Position numbers and translations under genes: made by a program. Positions 27,601 through 35,700 of a stretch of DNA of 64,000 bases are shown piece by piece (positions within the stretch are counted from its first letter, which is position 1; the number at the start of each line of letters is the position of its first letter). This DNA comes from Actinomadura atramentaria DSM 43919 (GTDB taxonomy: Bacteria; Actinomycetota; Actinomycetes; Streptosporangiales; Streptosporangiaceae), in the NCBI RefSeq assembly GCF_000381885.1, contig NZ_KB907222.1, forward strand, positions 62,001-126,000, read 5' to 3'. The notes beneath the pieces are model-generated. The model was not told the origin of the DNA and did not search any database. It worked only from the letters and a program-made list of their open reading frames with translations.

Positions 27601-29765
27601 GGTTCGTCGCGGACCCGTACGGCGCGCCCGGCACCCGGATGTACCGGACGGGCGACGTCGGCCGGTGGCTCCCGGACGGAACCCTCGAATACCTGGGTCG
27701 CTCGGACCAGCAGGTCCAGTTGCGCGGTTTCCGGATCGAGCCGGGCGAGATCGAGGCCGCGCTGGCGCGGCACGCGTCGGTGGCGGACGTCGCCGTCGTC
27801 GTCCGCGAGGACCGGCCCGGCGACAAGCGCCTGGTCGCCTACGTCGTCCCCGCCGAGGGCGCGGCGGCCGACGCCCGCGAGCTGCGCGCGTTCGCCGCCC
27901 GCGACCTGCCCGACTACATGGTCCCGGCGAACGTGGTCGAACTGGACGCGCTGCCGCTGACCGTGAACGGCAAGCTCGACCGCCGCGCGCTGCCCGCCCC
28001 CGACCTCGCCGTCGCGGTGTCCGGCCGGGCGCCGGGCACGGCCGAGGAAGAGACGCTCGCGGGCCTGTTCGCCGAAGTCCTGGGCTTGGAGCGGGTCGGC
28101 GCGGACGACGGGTTCTTCGATCTCGGCGGTGACTCGATCATCGCCATCCAGTTGGTTTCGCGGGCGCGCCAGTCGGGCCTGGTGATCTCGCCGCGCGACG
28201 TGTTCCAGCACCAGACCGTCGAGGAACTGGCCCGGATCGCCCGCCCCGTCGGCGAGGACGAGGCCGTCGAGACCGAGCCGCCCGGCGCGGACGAGGGCCC
28301 GGTCCCCGTCACGCCGATCGTCGCGTGGCTGCGCGACCGCGTGTCCGGCGACGCCTCGCTGGTCTCGGCGTTCACACAAGCCACGTCGCTCGTCACGCCG
28401 CCCGGCCTGTCCGCCGACGACCTCGTCGGCGCGGTGCGGACCGTGCTGGACCGGCACGCGATGCTCCGCCTCCGCCTGGACGTCGACGACGACGCGTGGC
28501 GGCCCGTCGTCCGGCCCGCCGGGGACGTCCCCGCCGGACCGCTCGTCACCCGCGTGGACGTCGCCGGACTCGACGCCGACAAGTTCGCCGCCGTCCTCGC
28601 CGAACAGGCCGCCGCCGCCCGCGACCGGATCGACCCGGTCGCCGGGACGACCGCGCAGGTCGTCTGGTTCGACGCGGGCGACGCGCGCGGCCGCCTGCTC
28701 GTCGTCCTGCACCACCTCGTCGTGGACGGCGTGTCGTGGCGCGTGCTGCTGCCCGACCTCGTCGCGGCGTGGGCGGGCGCGGACCCCGAACCCGTCCCGA
28801 CGTCGTTCCGCCGCTGGGCGCACAAGCTCACCGCCCTCGCCTCCGGCGACGACCTCGCCGCCGAGCTGGACACCTGGCTGGACCTGGTGGACGGCCCGCC
28901 GCAGCGCCTCGCCGACCGCGCCCTGGACCCGCGCGTGGACATCGCGGGCCGCGCCGCGTCCCTCACCGTCGAGCTGCCCGCCGACGTCACCGGGCCGCTG
29001 CTGGCCGACGTGCCCGCCGCGTTCCACGGCCGCGTCAACGACGTGCTGCTCACCGGCCTCGCCCTCGCCGTCGCGCAGTGGCGGCGGCACCGGGGCGGGC
29101 GCGGCACGGGCGTCCTGCTCGACCTCGAGGGCCACGGCCGCGAGGAGGAGGCCGTGCCCGGCGTGGACCTGTCCCGCACGGTCGGCTGGTTCACCTCGAT
29201 CTTCCCCGTCCGCCTGGACGCCGGGCCCGCCGACTGGGCCGAGGTGACGCGCGGCGGCGCGGCCGTCGGCGGCGCGGTCAAGCGCGTCAAGGAGCAGCTC
29301 CGCGCCGTCCCCCGCAACGGGATCGGCTACGGCCTGCTGCGGTACCTCACCGAGGACGCCGCCGAGGAGCTGGCCGAACTGCCGCCCGCGCAGCTCGCCT
29401 TCAACTACCTCGGCCGCGTCGCGCCCGGCGCGGCGGGCGAGGACTGGAGCCTCGCCCCCGAGGAGCCGCCCGCCGGGGAGGACCCGCGGATGCCGATGGC
29501 GCACGCCGTCGAGGTCAACGCCATCACCCGCGACCTCGCCGACGGCCCGCGGCTGTCCGCGACGTGGACGTGGCCGGACGGCCTGCTCGCCGAGGCCGAC
29601 GTCCGCGACCTCGCCGACGCCTGGTTCGCGGCGCTGCGCGGCCTGGCCGCCCACGTCGCCGCGGGCGGCGACGGCGGCGGCGCGTTCACCCCGTCCGACC
29701 TGCTGGTCGAGCTGGACCAGACCGAGATCGACAGCCTGCAGAGCGCGTGGAGGAACAGAGATTGA
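18639..29765 (+). CDS. NRPS 1: C-A-T-E / C-(A lid)-T / C-A(Thr)-T-E
   Basis: A 3708-residue synthetase. Module 1: C ~5-430 (HHITVDG, H136-G142), A ~455-965 (pocket read D-A-L-F-Q-G-V-T-Y, not assigned), T with GGDSI ~1011, E ~1065-1500 (HHFAVDG). Module 2: C ~1530-1960 (HHIVLDG), then only an adenylation lid at ~1975-2045 (KKLVAYVV, NGKID with K2036), then T with GGNSL (S2091). The A1-A8 core is absent. Module 3: C ~2145-2580, A ~2610-3115 with D-F-W-N-V-G-M-V-H, the standard Thr code, T ~3163, E ~3220-3660. The ATG at 18639 is preferred; its ribosome-binding site is weak. Module 2 should depend on the free adenylation core encoded just upstream. C1 resembles EntF-type first condensation domains, so an acyl or aryl starter is possible. 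The protein ends in a short acidic tail that may dock to NRPS 2. Confidence 0.93.
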   Translation: MSSSEYVPLSAAQQSVWYAQQLTPEVPICIAQYIEIEGPLDPRLFDEIGRLAAAEFPSLQMRLTERDGVPFQVIPDDPETPILLTDFSAEPDPEAAARAWMRADMARPMDLLGERLHHLAVLRLGPERHFWYLRAHHITVDGFGGSLVNSRMGELYTLLAGGGEYVFEERGDYRALLAEEAEYRAGERFAKDRAYWTERFADLPEITGLSDRTAAPTMDFVRSSTTLDPAASGGLAAAARRLRTATPGLAIAATAAYMARVTGDPDVVLGLAVTGRTTDLARRTPTMMSNIVPLRVRVDPGLTLDELTRTVSRATARALRHQRYRLEDLLRDLKLLGERRRLYGAVVNIMPFDYTADFAGATGRAHPLALGLTEDVAFNIHDGLDGRGTRIDLDGHPELYTADEIAAHHARHVRFLHAMAAADPASRVGDLELLDDAERTAVVTGWNATATDRRPATVLDAFAARVAADPDAPAVVAVPPAGEPAAPPLTYAELDARANRLAHRLAELGAGPETPVATLLERSPDVVTASLAVLKTGGHYVPVHHAFPAERVAWLLRDTGVRVLVCDRATLADRPWLADAAHAGVAVLVLDDDPWAERPADPPAATVHPDTLAYAIFTSGSTGTPKAVGATHAAVVELATDRRLAEGPGDRHLMHSPHAFDASTLEMYAPLLGGGTVVVPPPGAMDAAEVERVVAEGRATRMFITTSLFNLVAAERPAAFASLRVLQTGGEAASPAALARVVAACPDTAVANVYGPTEATTYALEHALRGVDVEALRTVPIGTPLDDTRAYVLDAALRPVPPGVTGELYLAGSGLARGYLNRPGLTAGAFTACPFGAPGERMYRTGDLARWNADGALEYVGRADQQVKIRGFRIELGEIEKALTAQPSVARAAVVARADGPGSRRLVGYVVPDPDHGPTDARELRRAVAAALPEYMVPAAIVELDALPLTANGKLDQRALPAPDYAAASGAGRPYRAPRTPVEETLCGLFADILGVERVGVDDGFFDLGGDSIIAMRLVSRARSAGLLISPREVFQRPTVDELAAVARPAQDAGAAPDGPDAALGDVPATPILRWLRERGGPFGGFSQSVLLRTPAGLGVEPLTGALRAVLDHHDALRLVARPDGTLHIPAPGSADAAACVRRADVAGLSDAALAATVETELAAARDRLDPAAGVNAQLVWLDAGDAAGRLLLVVHHFAVDGVSWRVLLPDLVAAWAALASGGAPRLDPVGTPLRRWAQRLEVEAGSRTGELDLWRGVLDGGAGLGTGPLDPSADTHATAGRYTADLDAATTGALLTSVPAAFHGRPADVLLAGFARALAGWRAARGGATGPVLVDLEGHGREDAASGALAGADLSRTVGWFTSKYPVLLDPGTGSPGTAVKRVKEALRAIPDNGIGYGLLRYLNAGTADELAARREPDVVVNYLGRVEGGDGDWSVAAEPGALGGGADGAMPLGHALAVDAVAQDGPDGPRLSVTWTYAGRLLTEADVRDLADRWFAELRALAGAADEGGHTPSDFPLVALDDADVAELERAWPTLTDVWPLAPLQQGLYFHSLLDADSTDVYTGQLVLDFAGDLDAAALRAAALALPGRHPALRTAFTQTADGEPVQVVLADVSDAPGLWRETDVPDDDAATGLLRAERARRFDLARPPFLRFVLARLGADRHRLVLTFHHIVLDGWSMPSLAAELLALYEGHEPPRAPGYREHLAWLARQDPAEARAAWARSLAGLDRGTLVAPAAAPAAPGLPEKVKVLLPAGLSAGLTAAARARGVTVNTVVQGAWGLLLARLLGRDDVVFGATVSGRPPELPGVERIVGLFINTLPVRVRVRDDETAAAFLARLQAEQADLLGHHHHGLADIQRETGAGALFDTMTVFENYPLDASLLDAEFGGARLTGADLLDATHYPLTLDAVPGERLQLRLGFRTDVFDRATADALVAALLGVIEAVVADPDRPVAGLGGVDVGLRERFAALAAREPALPAPAPRTVKKLVAYVVAQPGAVLDPDEIRAHARANLPDSMVPSAVVVLDEMPLTPNGKIDTKALPRPVLTVPLREYRAPRDEREAAVAAVFAELLGADRVGIDDDFFELGGNSLVAMRIVSRVRRALGVELPVRALFEAPTVAGLTALAGGSGAAGPARPALTARERPAEVPLSYAQQRLWFLHRFEGPSATYNVPVALRVRGALDLAALRAALGDVVARHEALRTVLPDTGGVPRQVVLDAAAARPELRVTDATERDLPVRLGTAAGYTFDVTAEPPLRADLFRLADDEHVLLLLLHHVAGDGWSMAPLARDLIGAYVERAAGREPRWSPLPVQYADYTLWQRELFGSEDDPDSLISRQLAYWTDALAGLPEELPLPTDRPRPAEASYRGATERFALGADAHAALLALARATGASPFMVAQAAFAALLTRLGAGTDVPVGSPIAGRTDEALDDLVGNFVNMLVFRTDTSGDPTFRELVARVKETDLAAYAHQDVPFERLVEVLNPPRHLGRHPLFQVGLTFQNNPEARVELPGFTAEPEPLHAGVARFDLLMVLTERPDGGGLDGELEYALDLYDPATARALVARFERFLAALLADPDAPIGAPDVLDPAERATILGSWAGGTAAPGSATTASSTTVTELFEARAAERPDAPAVTFEGATLTYAQVNAAANRLARRLAAAGAGPETFVALALPRSADLVVAILGVLKAGAAYVPVDPDYPADRIAYMLADAAPALAVTVPGADAALPDGLPRVLLTDAGDGPDADLDANLTDAERTAPLRPDHPAYVIYTSGSTGRPKGVVVPHRNVTRLLSATHDRFDFGPDDVWTLFHSYAFDFTVWELWGSLLYGGRLVVVPYLVSRSPEDFLKLLAAERVTVLNQTPSAFYQLMAADRDNPGLDLALRHVVFGGEALELGRLEDWYSRHADDAPRLVNMYGITETTVHVSYIALDREYATAARGSVIGTAIPDLRVYVLDGRLQPVPAGVTGDLYVAGAGLARGYLNRPGLSAERFVADPYGAPGTRMYRTGDVGRWLPDGTLEYLGRSDQQVQLRGFRIEPGEIEAALARHASVADVAVVVREDRPGDKRLVAYVVPAEGAAADARELRAFAARDLPDYMVPANVVELDALPLTVNGKLDRRALPAPDLAVAVSGRAPGTAEEETLAGLFAEVLGLERVGADDGFFDLGGDSIIAIQLVSRARQSGLVISPRDVFQHQTVEELARIARPVGEDEAVETEPPGADEGPVPVTPIVAWLRDRVSGDASLVSAFTQATSLVTPPGLSADDLVGAVRTVLDRHAMLRLRLDVDDDAWRPVVRPAGDVPAGPLVTRVDVAGLDADKFAAVLAEQAAAARDRIDPVAGTTAQVVWFDAGDARGRLLVVLHHLVVDGVSWRVLLPDLVAAWAGADPEPVPTSFRRWAHKLTALASGDDLAAELDTWLDLVDGPPQRLADRALDPRVDIAGRAASLTVELPADVTGPLLADVPAAFHGRVNDVLLTGLALAVAQWRRHRGGRGTGVLLDLEGHGREEEAVPGVDLSRTVGWFTSIFPVRLDAGPADWAEVTRGGAAVGGAVKRVKEQLRAVPRNGIGYGLLRYLTEDAAEELAELPPAQLAFNYLGRVAPGAAGEDWSLAPEEPPAGEDPRMPMAHAVEVNAITRDLADGPRLSATWTWPDGLLAEADVRDLADAWFAALRGLAAHVAAGGDGGGAFTPSDLLVELDQTEIDSLQSAWRNRD
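24555..24790 (+). other. isolated adenylation C-terminal subdomain (motifs A9-A10) within module 2
   Basis: Between C2, which ends near VGLRERFAALAARE, and T2 there are about 70 residues that match only the mobile C-terminal part of an adenylation domain. They comprise a beta strand KKLVAYVV, a helix, the A9-like LPDSMVPS, and A10 PLTPNGKID with the catalytic lysine K2036. In a normal module about 430 more residues would precede this. All lid residues expected for catalysis look intact, which argues against a decaying relic. Confidence 0.88.
28088..28231 (+). repeat. near-identical T-domain segment shared with 35890-36033
   Basis: The 144 bases coding the carrier domain of the first Thr module match those of the second Thr module (35890-36033) with only two mismatches by eye. 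The matching A-domain cores (around 27040-27300 and 34840-35100) are also nearly identical apart from silent changes. This indicates recent duplication or gene conversion. Confidence 0.85.
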
Positions 29766-32700
29766 ACCGGGGGGACCTTGAGGACATCCTGCCGCTGTCG
29801 CCGCTGCAGCAGGGGTTCTTCTTCCATGCCGTCTTCGACGCCGGCACGGATTCCGGTGACGTCTACACCGCGCAGCTCGTCCTCGACCTCGCCGGGCCGC
29901 TGGACGCCGCCGCGCTGCGCACCGCCGCCGCGACGCTGCTGCGGCGGCACCCGAACCTGCGCGCCGCGTTCTGGCACGAGAACCTGTCCAAGCCCGTCCA
30001 GGTGATCCCGCGCTCGGTCGAACTGCCGTGGGAGGAGGTAGTCGTCGCGGATCGCGCGGAGGCGGACGCCGTCGTCGCCCGCGAGCGCGTCCGGCCGTTC
30101 CCGGTGACCGAGCCGCCGCTGCTGCGGTTCACGCTGGTGCGGCTGGGGCCGGACGAGCACCGGCTCGTCTTCACCCACCACCACATCCTGCTGGACGGCT
30201 GGTCCACGCCCGTCCTCGCGACGGAGCTGTTCGCGCTGTACGTGCAGGGCGGCCACGACACCGGCATGCCGCGCGTCACGCCGTACAAGAACTACCTGGC
30301 GTGGCTCGCCGGGCAGGACCGCGACGCGGCCCGCGCCGCGTGGCGGGCCGCGCTCGACGGCGTCGCGGAGCCGAGCCTGGTCGCGCCGGAGGCGGCGGGC
30401 CTGCCGCCGGTCCCGCCGGAGCGGGCCGCCGCCGCGCTCGACGGCCGGCTCGCCAAGAAGCTGACGCGCGTCGCGCGGCGGCACGGCGCGACGCTGTCGA
30501 CCGTGCTGCAGGCCGCGTGGGGCGTCGTGCTCGGCCGGGTCCTCGGCCGCGACGACGTGGTGTTCGGCGCGACGGTCTCCGGCCGCCCGCCGGAGCTGCC
30601 CGGCGTCGAGGAGATGATCGGGCTGTTCATCAACACGCTCCCGGTCCGCGTCCGGTTCCGCCCCGGCGAGTCTTTGGGCGACCTGCTGGAACGCCTCCAG
30701 GACGAGCAGACCGACCTGCTGCCGCACCACCACCTCGGCCTCACCGACATCCAGCGCGCGGCCGGGCACGGCGGCGCGCTGTTCGACACGATGACGGTCC
30801 TGGAGAACTACCCGTTCGACCCGGACGCGATGGACGGGTCGCTGAACGGCGTCCGCATCACCGCCGCCGACGCCTACGACGCGACGCACTTCCCGCTGTC
30901 GTTCGTCGCCGCGCCGACCGGCGACGGGCTCCAGCTCCGGCTGCACTACCGGCCCGACGTCTACACCGCCGACCTCGCGGACGCGCTGCTGGCGCGCGTC
31001 CGGCGCGTGCTGGAGGCCGTCGCCGCCGACCCCGCGACGCCGATCGGCGCGCTGCCCCTCGCCGGGCCCGACGACCTGGCCGCCCTCGCGGACTGGAACG
31101 ACACCGGCGCGGTCGGCCGCCCCGGCACGCTCGCGGACCTGTTCGCCGAACGCGCCGCCGCGACGCCCGGCGCCGTCGCGCTCGTCGCCGGGGACGCCGC
31201 GCTCACCTACGCCGAGCTGGACGCCCGCGCCGGACGGCTCGCCGCCGCGCTCGCCGCGCGCGGCGCGGGCCCGGAGGAGCGCGTCGCGATCGTGCTGCCG
31301 CGCGTCCCGGACCTGGTCGTCGCCGTCCTCGCCGCGCACCGCGCGGGCGCGGCGTACGTGCCGGTGGACCCCGAGTACCCGGCCGACCGCGTCGCGGACA
31401 TGCTGGCCGACGCGCGGCCCGTCGCGACCGTCACCGCCGGCGGCCTCGCGCCGGACGCGCCCGGCCGCCTGTCCCTGGACGACCCGCTGCCCGACGCGGC
31501 CCCGCCGGAGAACGCCGCCGGGCCGGAGAACACCGCGTACGTCATCTACACGTCCGGGTCCACCGGCCGCCCGAAGGGCGTCGCGGTCCCGCACTCGGCC
31601 GTCCTCGCCTACTACGAGGCGCACCGGACCGCGTTCTTCGACCCGGCCGTCGCGGCGGCGGGCGGGCGGCGGCTCCGCTTCGCGCACCTCGCGTCGTTCT
31701 CGTTCGACACGTCGTGGATGGGCCTTCTATGGATGTACCACGGCCACGAACTCCACCTCGTCGACGACGCCACCCGGCGCGACGTCGAGGCGTTCGCCGC
31801 GTACGTGGACGCCGCGCGCATCGACCTGATCAACACCACGCCGTCGCACCTGCGGTCGCTGCGCGAGTCCGGGCTGCTCGACCCCGACGGCCGCCACCTG
31901 CCCGCGCACCTGCTGCTCGGCGGCGAGGCCGTCGATCCCGCGCTGTGGGACGAGCTGCGCGCCCTGCCCGGCGTCGCCGCCCGCAACTTCTACGGCCCGA
32001 CCGAGTCCGCGGTCGACGTCATGAACCTGCCGTTCGCCGCCGCCGACCGGCCCGCGATCGGCGCGCCGCACCCCGGCGCGCGCGCCTACGTCCTGGACGC
32101 GGCGCTCCAGCCGGTCCCGCCCGGCGTCGCGGGCGAGCTGTACCTGGCGGGGCCGCAGCTCGCGCGCGGCTACCACGACCGGCCGGGCCTGACCGCCGAG
32201 CGGTTCACCGCCGACCCGTTCGGCGCGCCCGGCGCGCGCATGTACCGGACGGGCGACCTCGTCCGCCAGGTCGCCGGGCCGGACGGCGCGCGGATCGTGG
32301 AGTACCTGGGCCGCGCCGACGACCAGGTGAAGATCCGCGGGTTCCGGATCGAGCTGGGCGAGGTCGAGAGCGCGCTGACGGCGCTGCCGGGCGTCGCGCA
32401 GGCCGCCGCCGTCGTCCGCGACGGCCGCCTCGCCGCCTACGCCGTCCCCGAGTCCGGGACGGCCCTGGACACCGCGGCCCTGCGCCGCGCGCTCGCCGAG
32501 CGGCTGCCCGACCACATGGTCCCCGCGACCGTCACCGCGCTGGACGCGCTGCCGCTGACCGTCAGCGGCAAGACCGACCGCCGCGCGCTGCCCGAGCCGG
32601 ACGCCGCCGCGACGGTCGGGCGCGGCCCGCGCTCGCCGCAGGAGGAGATCCTGTGCGGGCTGTTCGCCGACGTCCTCGGCGTCGCCCGCGTCGGCGCGGG

Positions 32701-35700
32701 CGACGGGTTCTTCGCCCTCGGCGGCGACTCGCTCACCGCGACGCGCCTGGTCAGCCGGGTCCGGACCGCGTTCGGCGTGGAGCTGCCGGTGCGGGCGCTG
32801 TTCGAGGCCCCGACCGTCGCGGGCCTGGCCGCGCGGCTCGACGAGGCCGCCGGGACGGCCCGGCCGCCGCTGGTCCCGGCCGTCCGCCCCGATCCGGTCC
32901 CGCTGTCGTACGCGCAGCAGCGGCTGTGGTTCCTCAACCGGTTCGAGGGGCCGTCCGCGACGTTCAACATGCCGGTCGCGCTGCGGCTGCGCGGCGCGCT
33001 CGACGCCGCCGCGCTGGACGCGGCGCTCGGCGACGTCGTCGCGCGGCACGAGCCGCTGCGGACGGTGTTCCCCGAGTCCGGCGGCACGCCGCGCCAGCTC
33101 GTCCTGCCCGCCGAGACCGCGCGCCCGCCGCTGACCGTCGTGGCGACGGCCGAGGCCGCGCTGCCCGCCGCGCTCGCCGCCGCCGTGGGGGAGGGCTTCG
33201 ACCTGTCGGTGGAGCCGCCGCTGCGCGCGCGGCTGTTCCGGCTCGCGCCCGACGAGCACGTCGTGCTGCTCGTCCTGCACCACATCGCCGGGGACGGCTG
33301 GTCGATGGCGCCGCTGGCCCGCGACGTGATCGTCGCCTACGCCGAGCGCGCGGAAGGCCGCGCGCCCGCGTGGTCGCCGCTGCCGGTGCAGTACGCCGAC
33401 TACACGCTGTGGCAGCGGGACCTCCTCGGCGCCGAGGACGACCCGGGCAGCGTCGCCGCGACCCAGCTCGCGTTCTGGACGGACGCCCTGGCGGGCCTTC
33501 CGGAGGAACTGCCGCTGCCCGCCGACCGGCCCCGCCCCGCGCGGGCGTCCTACCGGGGCGCGACGGTCCCGTTCCGCCTGGACGCCGACCTGCACGCCGG
33601 GCTCCTGGCCCTCGCGCGGGAGAGCGGCGCGAGCCTGTTCATGGTCGCGCAGGCCGCGTTCGCGGCGCTGCTGACGCGGCTCGGCGCGGGCACGGACGTG
33701 CCGGTCGGGTCGCCCATCGCGGGCCGCACCGACGAGGCGCTGGACGATCTGGTCGGCATGTTCGTCAACATGCTCGTCCTGCGCACGGACACGTCCGGCG
33801 ACCCGTCGTTCCGCGAACTGGTCGCGCGCGTCAAGGAGGCGGACCTGGCCGCCTACGCGCACCAGGACATCCCCTTCGAACGCCTCGTGGAAGTCCTGAA
33901 CCCGGCCCGGTCCCTGGCCCGGCACCCGCTGTTCCAGGTCGCGCTGTCGTTCCAGAACAACCCCGAGGCCGTCCTGGAGATGGACGGCCTCACCGGCGGC
34001 CCCGAGACGATGCCGCTCGGCACCGCCAAGTACGACCTGTCCCTCTACCTGGAGGAACGCCACGACGACGGCGTGCCCGCCGGGATCGAGGCGAACCTGG
34101 AGTACGCGCTCGACCTGTTCGACGCAGACACCGCGCAGCGCCTCGCCGACCGGTTCGTCCGGCTCGTCGGGGAACTGCTCGCCGAACCGGACGCGCCCGT
34201 CGGCACCGCCGAGATCCTCGACCGCGCCGAGCGCCGCACGCTGCTGCGCCGCTGGCCCGCCGGACCCGGCCTGCCCGCCGGGTTCGCGCCCGCGCTCGGG
34301 GAGGACACGATCCCGGCCGCGTTCGCCGCCCGCGCGGCGGCCCGGCCGGACGCCCCCGCCGTCACGTTCGAGGACGCGACGCTCACGTACGCGCAGGTCG
34401 AGGAGCGGTCGAACCGCCTCGCGCACCTGCTCGCGGACAAGGGCGTGGGGCGCGGCTCGTTCGTCGCGCTGGCGCTGCCGCGCTCGGCGGACCTCGTCGT
34501 GGCGATCCTCGGCGTCCTGAAGTCCGGGGCCGCGTACGTTCCGGTCGATCCGGATTATCCGGCGGACCGCATCGCGTACATGCTCGCGGACTCCGCGCCC
34601 GTGCTCGCCCTCACGACGGCGGACGCGGCGGACGCGCTGCCCGGCGACGTCCCGCGCCTGCTGCTGGACGAGCGGCCCGAGGCCGGCCACCCCGCGACGC
34701 CGCTCCCGGGACCGGTGCCGGGCGACCCCGCGTACGTCATCTACACCTCGGGTTCGACGGGCCGCCCCAAGGGCGTCGTCGTCCCGCACGCCAACGTGAT
34801 CCGGCTGCTGCGCTCGACCGAGCCGTGGTTCGGGTTCGGCGCGGACGACGTGTGGACGCTTTTCCACAGCTACGCGTTCGATTTCTCGGTGTGGGAGCTG
34901 TGGGGGCCGCTGCTGTACGGCGGCCGCCTGGTCGTCGTGCCGTACCTGGTGTCGCGGTCGCCGGAAGACTTCCTCAAGCTGCTGGCCGCCGAGCGCGTGA
35001 CCGTGCTGAACCAGACGCCGTCCGCGTTCTACCAGCTCATGGCTGCGGACCGGGACAATCCCGGCCTGGATCTCGCGCTGCGCTACGTCGTGTTCGGCGG
35101 CGAGGCGCTGGAACCGGGCCGTCTGGAGGACTGGTACTCCCGCCACGCCGACGACGCGCCGCGCCTGGTCAACATGTACGGCATCACCGAGACGACCGTC
35201 CACGTCACCTACCTGGCGCTGGACCGCGAGCACGCGGCGTCCGCCTCCGGCAGCGTCATCGGCGCGGGCATCCCCGACCTGCGTGTTTACGTGCTGGACG
35301 AGCGGCTGCAGCCCGTCCCGGCGGGCGTCGTGGGCGAAATGTACGTCGCGGGCGCGGGCCTCGCGCTCGGCTACCTCAACCGGCCCGACCTGACCGCGCA
35401 GCGGTTCGTCGCGGACCCGCACGGCAAGCCCGGCACGCGCATGTACCGCACCGGCGACCTCGCGCGCTGGAACACGTCCGGTCAGCTCGAATACCTGGGC
35501 CGCTCGGACCAGCAGGTCCAGTTGCGCGGCTTCCGGATCGAGCCGGGCGAGATCGAGGCGGTCCTGGCCCGCCACGACGCGGTGAGCGACGTCGCCGTCG
35601 TCGTCCGCGAGGACCGCCCCGGCGACAAGCGCCTCGTCGCCTACGCCGTGCCCGCCGAGGGCGCGGCGCTCGACGCCCGCGAACTGCGCCGGTTCGCCGC

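Noticed and set aside
30900..32600. Assigning module 4 to a named amino acid
   Set aside because: The pocket reads D-T-M-N-L-G-F-V-D with an uncertain one-residue gap in my alignment, and I do not know a reliable match.
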